From positions 1-64,000 of the forward strand of contig CAYMAX010000002.1 of the NCBI GenBank assembly GCA_964388595.1: a stretch of DNA of 64,000 nucleotides, given 5' to 3'. This DNA comes from CAYMAX01 sp964388595 (lineage in GTDB: Bacteria > Bacteroidota > Bacteroidia > Bacteroidales > UBA932). Within the stretch, counting starts at the first letter, position 1; every line of letters starts with the position of its first letter. Shown piece after piece: positions 63,120 to 64,000 of the stretch. The notes below the pieces were generated by a model that saw only the letters and a list, made by a program, of their open reading frames with translations, had not been told where the DNA came from and searched no databases. A program made the position numbers and the translations under genes.

Positions 63120-64000
63120 GATTACTCAAAGTGCTTTGGTAAATATTGACCATAGTCTGAACATTTTGCCGCCAGTCATAAAGTTGTAACACCCTTTTTC
63201 TCCCCTCTTGGCCCATAGAATATCTAAGCGAAGGGTCATCTATCAATTTTTGGATGGCTGATGCCGCAGCATCAATATCACCCCGTGGCACTATCAAACC
63301 TGTGACTCCATCTTGAACCACTTCTGTAAAACCATCTGTATCAGATACTACCAAAGGACATTCACAAGCCATTGCTTCCACTGCCACCACACCAAAACTT
63401 TCGCTGTGGGATAGGGCTACAAAGAGAGAAAATTTTTGATAACATTCAGTGGCAAGCATATTATTATCCAACTCTCCTTTAAATTCGGTACATGAAGAGA
63501 GATTAAGCAGCCGAGCCAATTCTTCATATTCCGATCTATTGGGGCCATCACCTGCAATAATCAATTTAAGGTCCATCCCCCGATTATTGTCCTTCACCTT
63601 TTTGAAAACTTTAAGGAGAATGTCGATAGCATAGTTGGGAGAAAGAGTTTTGACAATACCTATCACGAATGGAATATCATTTCTTTTCTCTTTGGGAGGA
63701 GAAAAAATGGAAGTGTCCACTCCGAAAGGAGTGATAAGTATCTCTTTACCAGTATATTTACCCGCTTCGAGTGCCATGTGATGACTTGTAGAGAGTATAA
63801 CATCTGCTTTTCTCAATATGTATCTGACCGATATCTTATTGATAAATGATTTTCGCGGAAAAACATAAACATCACTTCCCCACATAGATACTATAAGGGG
63901 GTGAAATCGACTTAATGCTGCCACCAACGCAAAGCTTGTGAGATAATGGGCGTGCAAAATATCAGGTTTTTCTACCTTAATGATGTCTTTTAGAATATTG
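63106..64000 (-). CDS. Glycosyltransferase, family 4 (5' end beyond window)
   Basis: The visible roughly 298 residues are a GT-B enzyme of family GT4. The frame is open to the window end, reading IIKVEKPDILHAHYLTS, so the N-terminus is outside. Key parts are FVIGIVKTLSPNYAIDILL, IIAGDGPNRSEYEELA and SHSESFGVVAVEAMACECPL, which contains the nucleotide-sugar-binding E-x7-E, then DGVTGLIVPRGD. It precedes the flippase with a 14-bp overlap, on the same operon, in a likely capsule or exopolysaccharide cluster. Confidence 0.92.
   Translation of the reverse strand, partial: NILKDIIKVEKPDILHAHYLTSFALVAALSRFHPLIVSMWGSDVYVFPRKSFINKISVRYILRKADVILSTSHHMALEAGKYTGKEILITPFGVDTSIFSPPKEKRNDIPFVIGIVKTLSPNYAIDILLKVFKKVKDNNRGMDLKLIIAGDGPNRSEYEELARLLNLSSCTEFKGELDNNMLATECYQKFSLFVALSHSESFGVVAVEAMACECPLVVSDTDGFTEVVQDGVTGLIVPRGDIDAAASAIQKLIDDPSLRYSMGQEGRKRVLQLYDWRQNVQTMVNIYQSTLSNHERA

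Overview
The window reads as chromosomal DNA from a Bacteroidota bacterium, most likely of the order Bacteroidales. The evidence is the fused SecDF, a DUF4271 gene beside hemD, a Na+-dependent phosphate transporter with a PhoU tail, BACON-domain lipoproteins, 'SAQ'-type signal peptides, a tryptophanase of the porphyromonad type, and many promoters of the TTTG / TAnnTTTG type with no obvious Shine-Dalgarno sequences. The DNA is AT-rich and tightly packed. No stretch above 300 bp lacks a gene; the longest gaps are about 170 bp, at 49803-49969 and at 34218-34390 (the latter holds a tRNA). I saw no rRNA, insertion sequence, prophage, CRISPR array or SusCD locus.

Region by region. 1-2924: tyrS (3' end cut by the window edge) and groES-groEL. 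3060-6365: nhaD, tadA and a VTT membrane protein, then tRNA-Gln with a lipoprotein gene starting 2 nt after the tRNA. 6360-12323: a secreted unknown, a Na+/Pi transporter, a very large surface protein with a putative zinc-peptidase motif, and pnuC. 12268-19003: uvrC, a fused two-domain acyltransferase, and a six-gene minus-strand operon (SUI1 protein, DUF4271, hemD, lipoprotein, rnpA, yidD). 19076-25022: a DUF2723 membrane protein with a small partner, a LuxE-like acyl-protein synthetase and tryptophanase. 25023-30072: secDF and a PD40/SPOR-like protein. 30127-34380: a stretch bounded by tRNA-Ser and tRNA-Pro that holds a truncated flavodoxin, a WG-repeat-like protein and a frameshifted sensor kinase, apparently a small decaying accessory segment. 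34391-42795: an M64-like lipoprotein, glyS, dsbD, the sufS-sufE-MIP18-folK operon and ruvA. 42847-46940: gcvH, threonine aldolase, acyl-CoA ligase and GNAT. 46973-51894: yccF, mnmG, ybeY, tonB and hflX, with two parS-like palindromes around the 3' half of mnmG. 51875-55372: a hydrolase and fumarate reductase/succinate dehydrogenase subunits B and A, without the cytochrome b gene. 55444-61668: xanthine dehydrogenase xdhA-xdhB, an unknown probable outer-membrane protein and a GT2 glycosyltransferase. 61665-64000: a polysaccharide flippase and a GT4 glycosyltransferase running off the right edge.

Functionally most of this is core housekeeping: translation, chaperones, secretion, Fe-S assembly, DNA repair and fumarate respiration. 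Amino-acid and purine catabolism (tnaA, ltaE, xdhAB) fits an anaerobic, possibly proteolytic, host- or sludge-associated life. I did not find a clearly new multi-gene system. The points most worth a second look are the paired parS-like sites, the tRNA-abutting lipoprotein mRNA, the gluzincin-like surface protein, the decaying inter-tRNA segment, the fused lipid acyltransferase, and the fumarate reductase operon without its membrane subunit.
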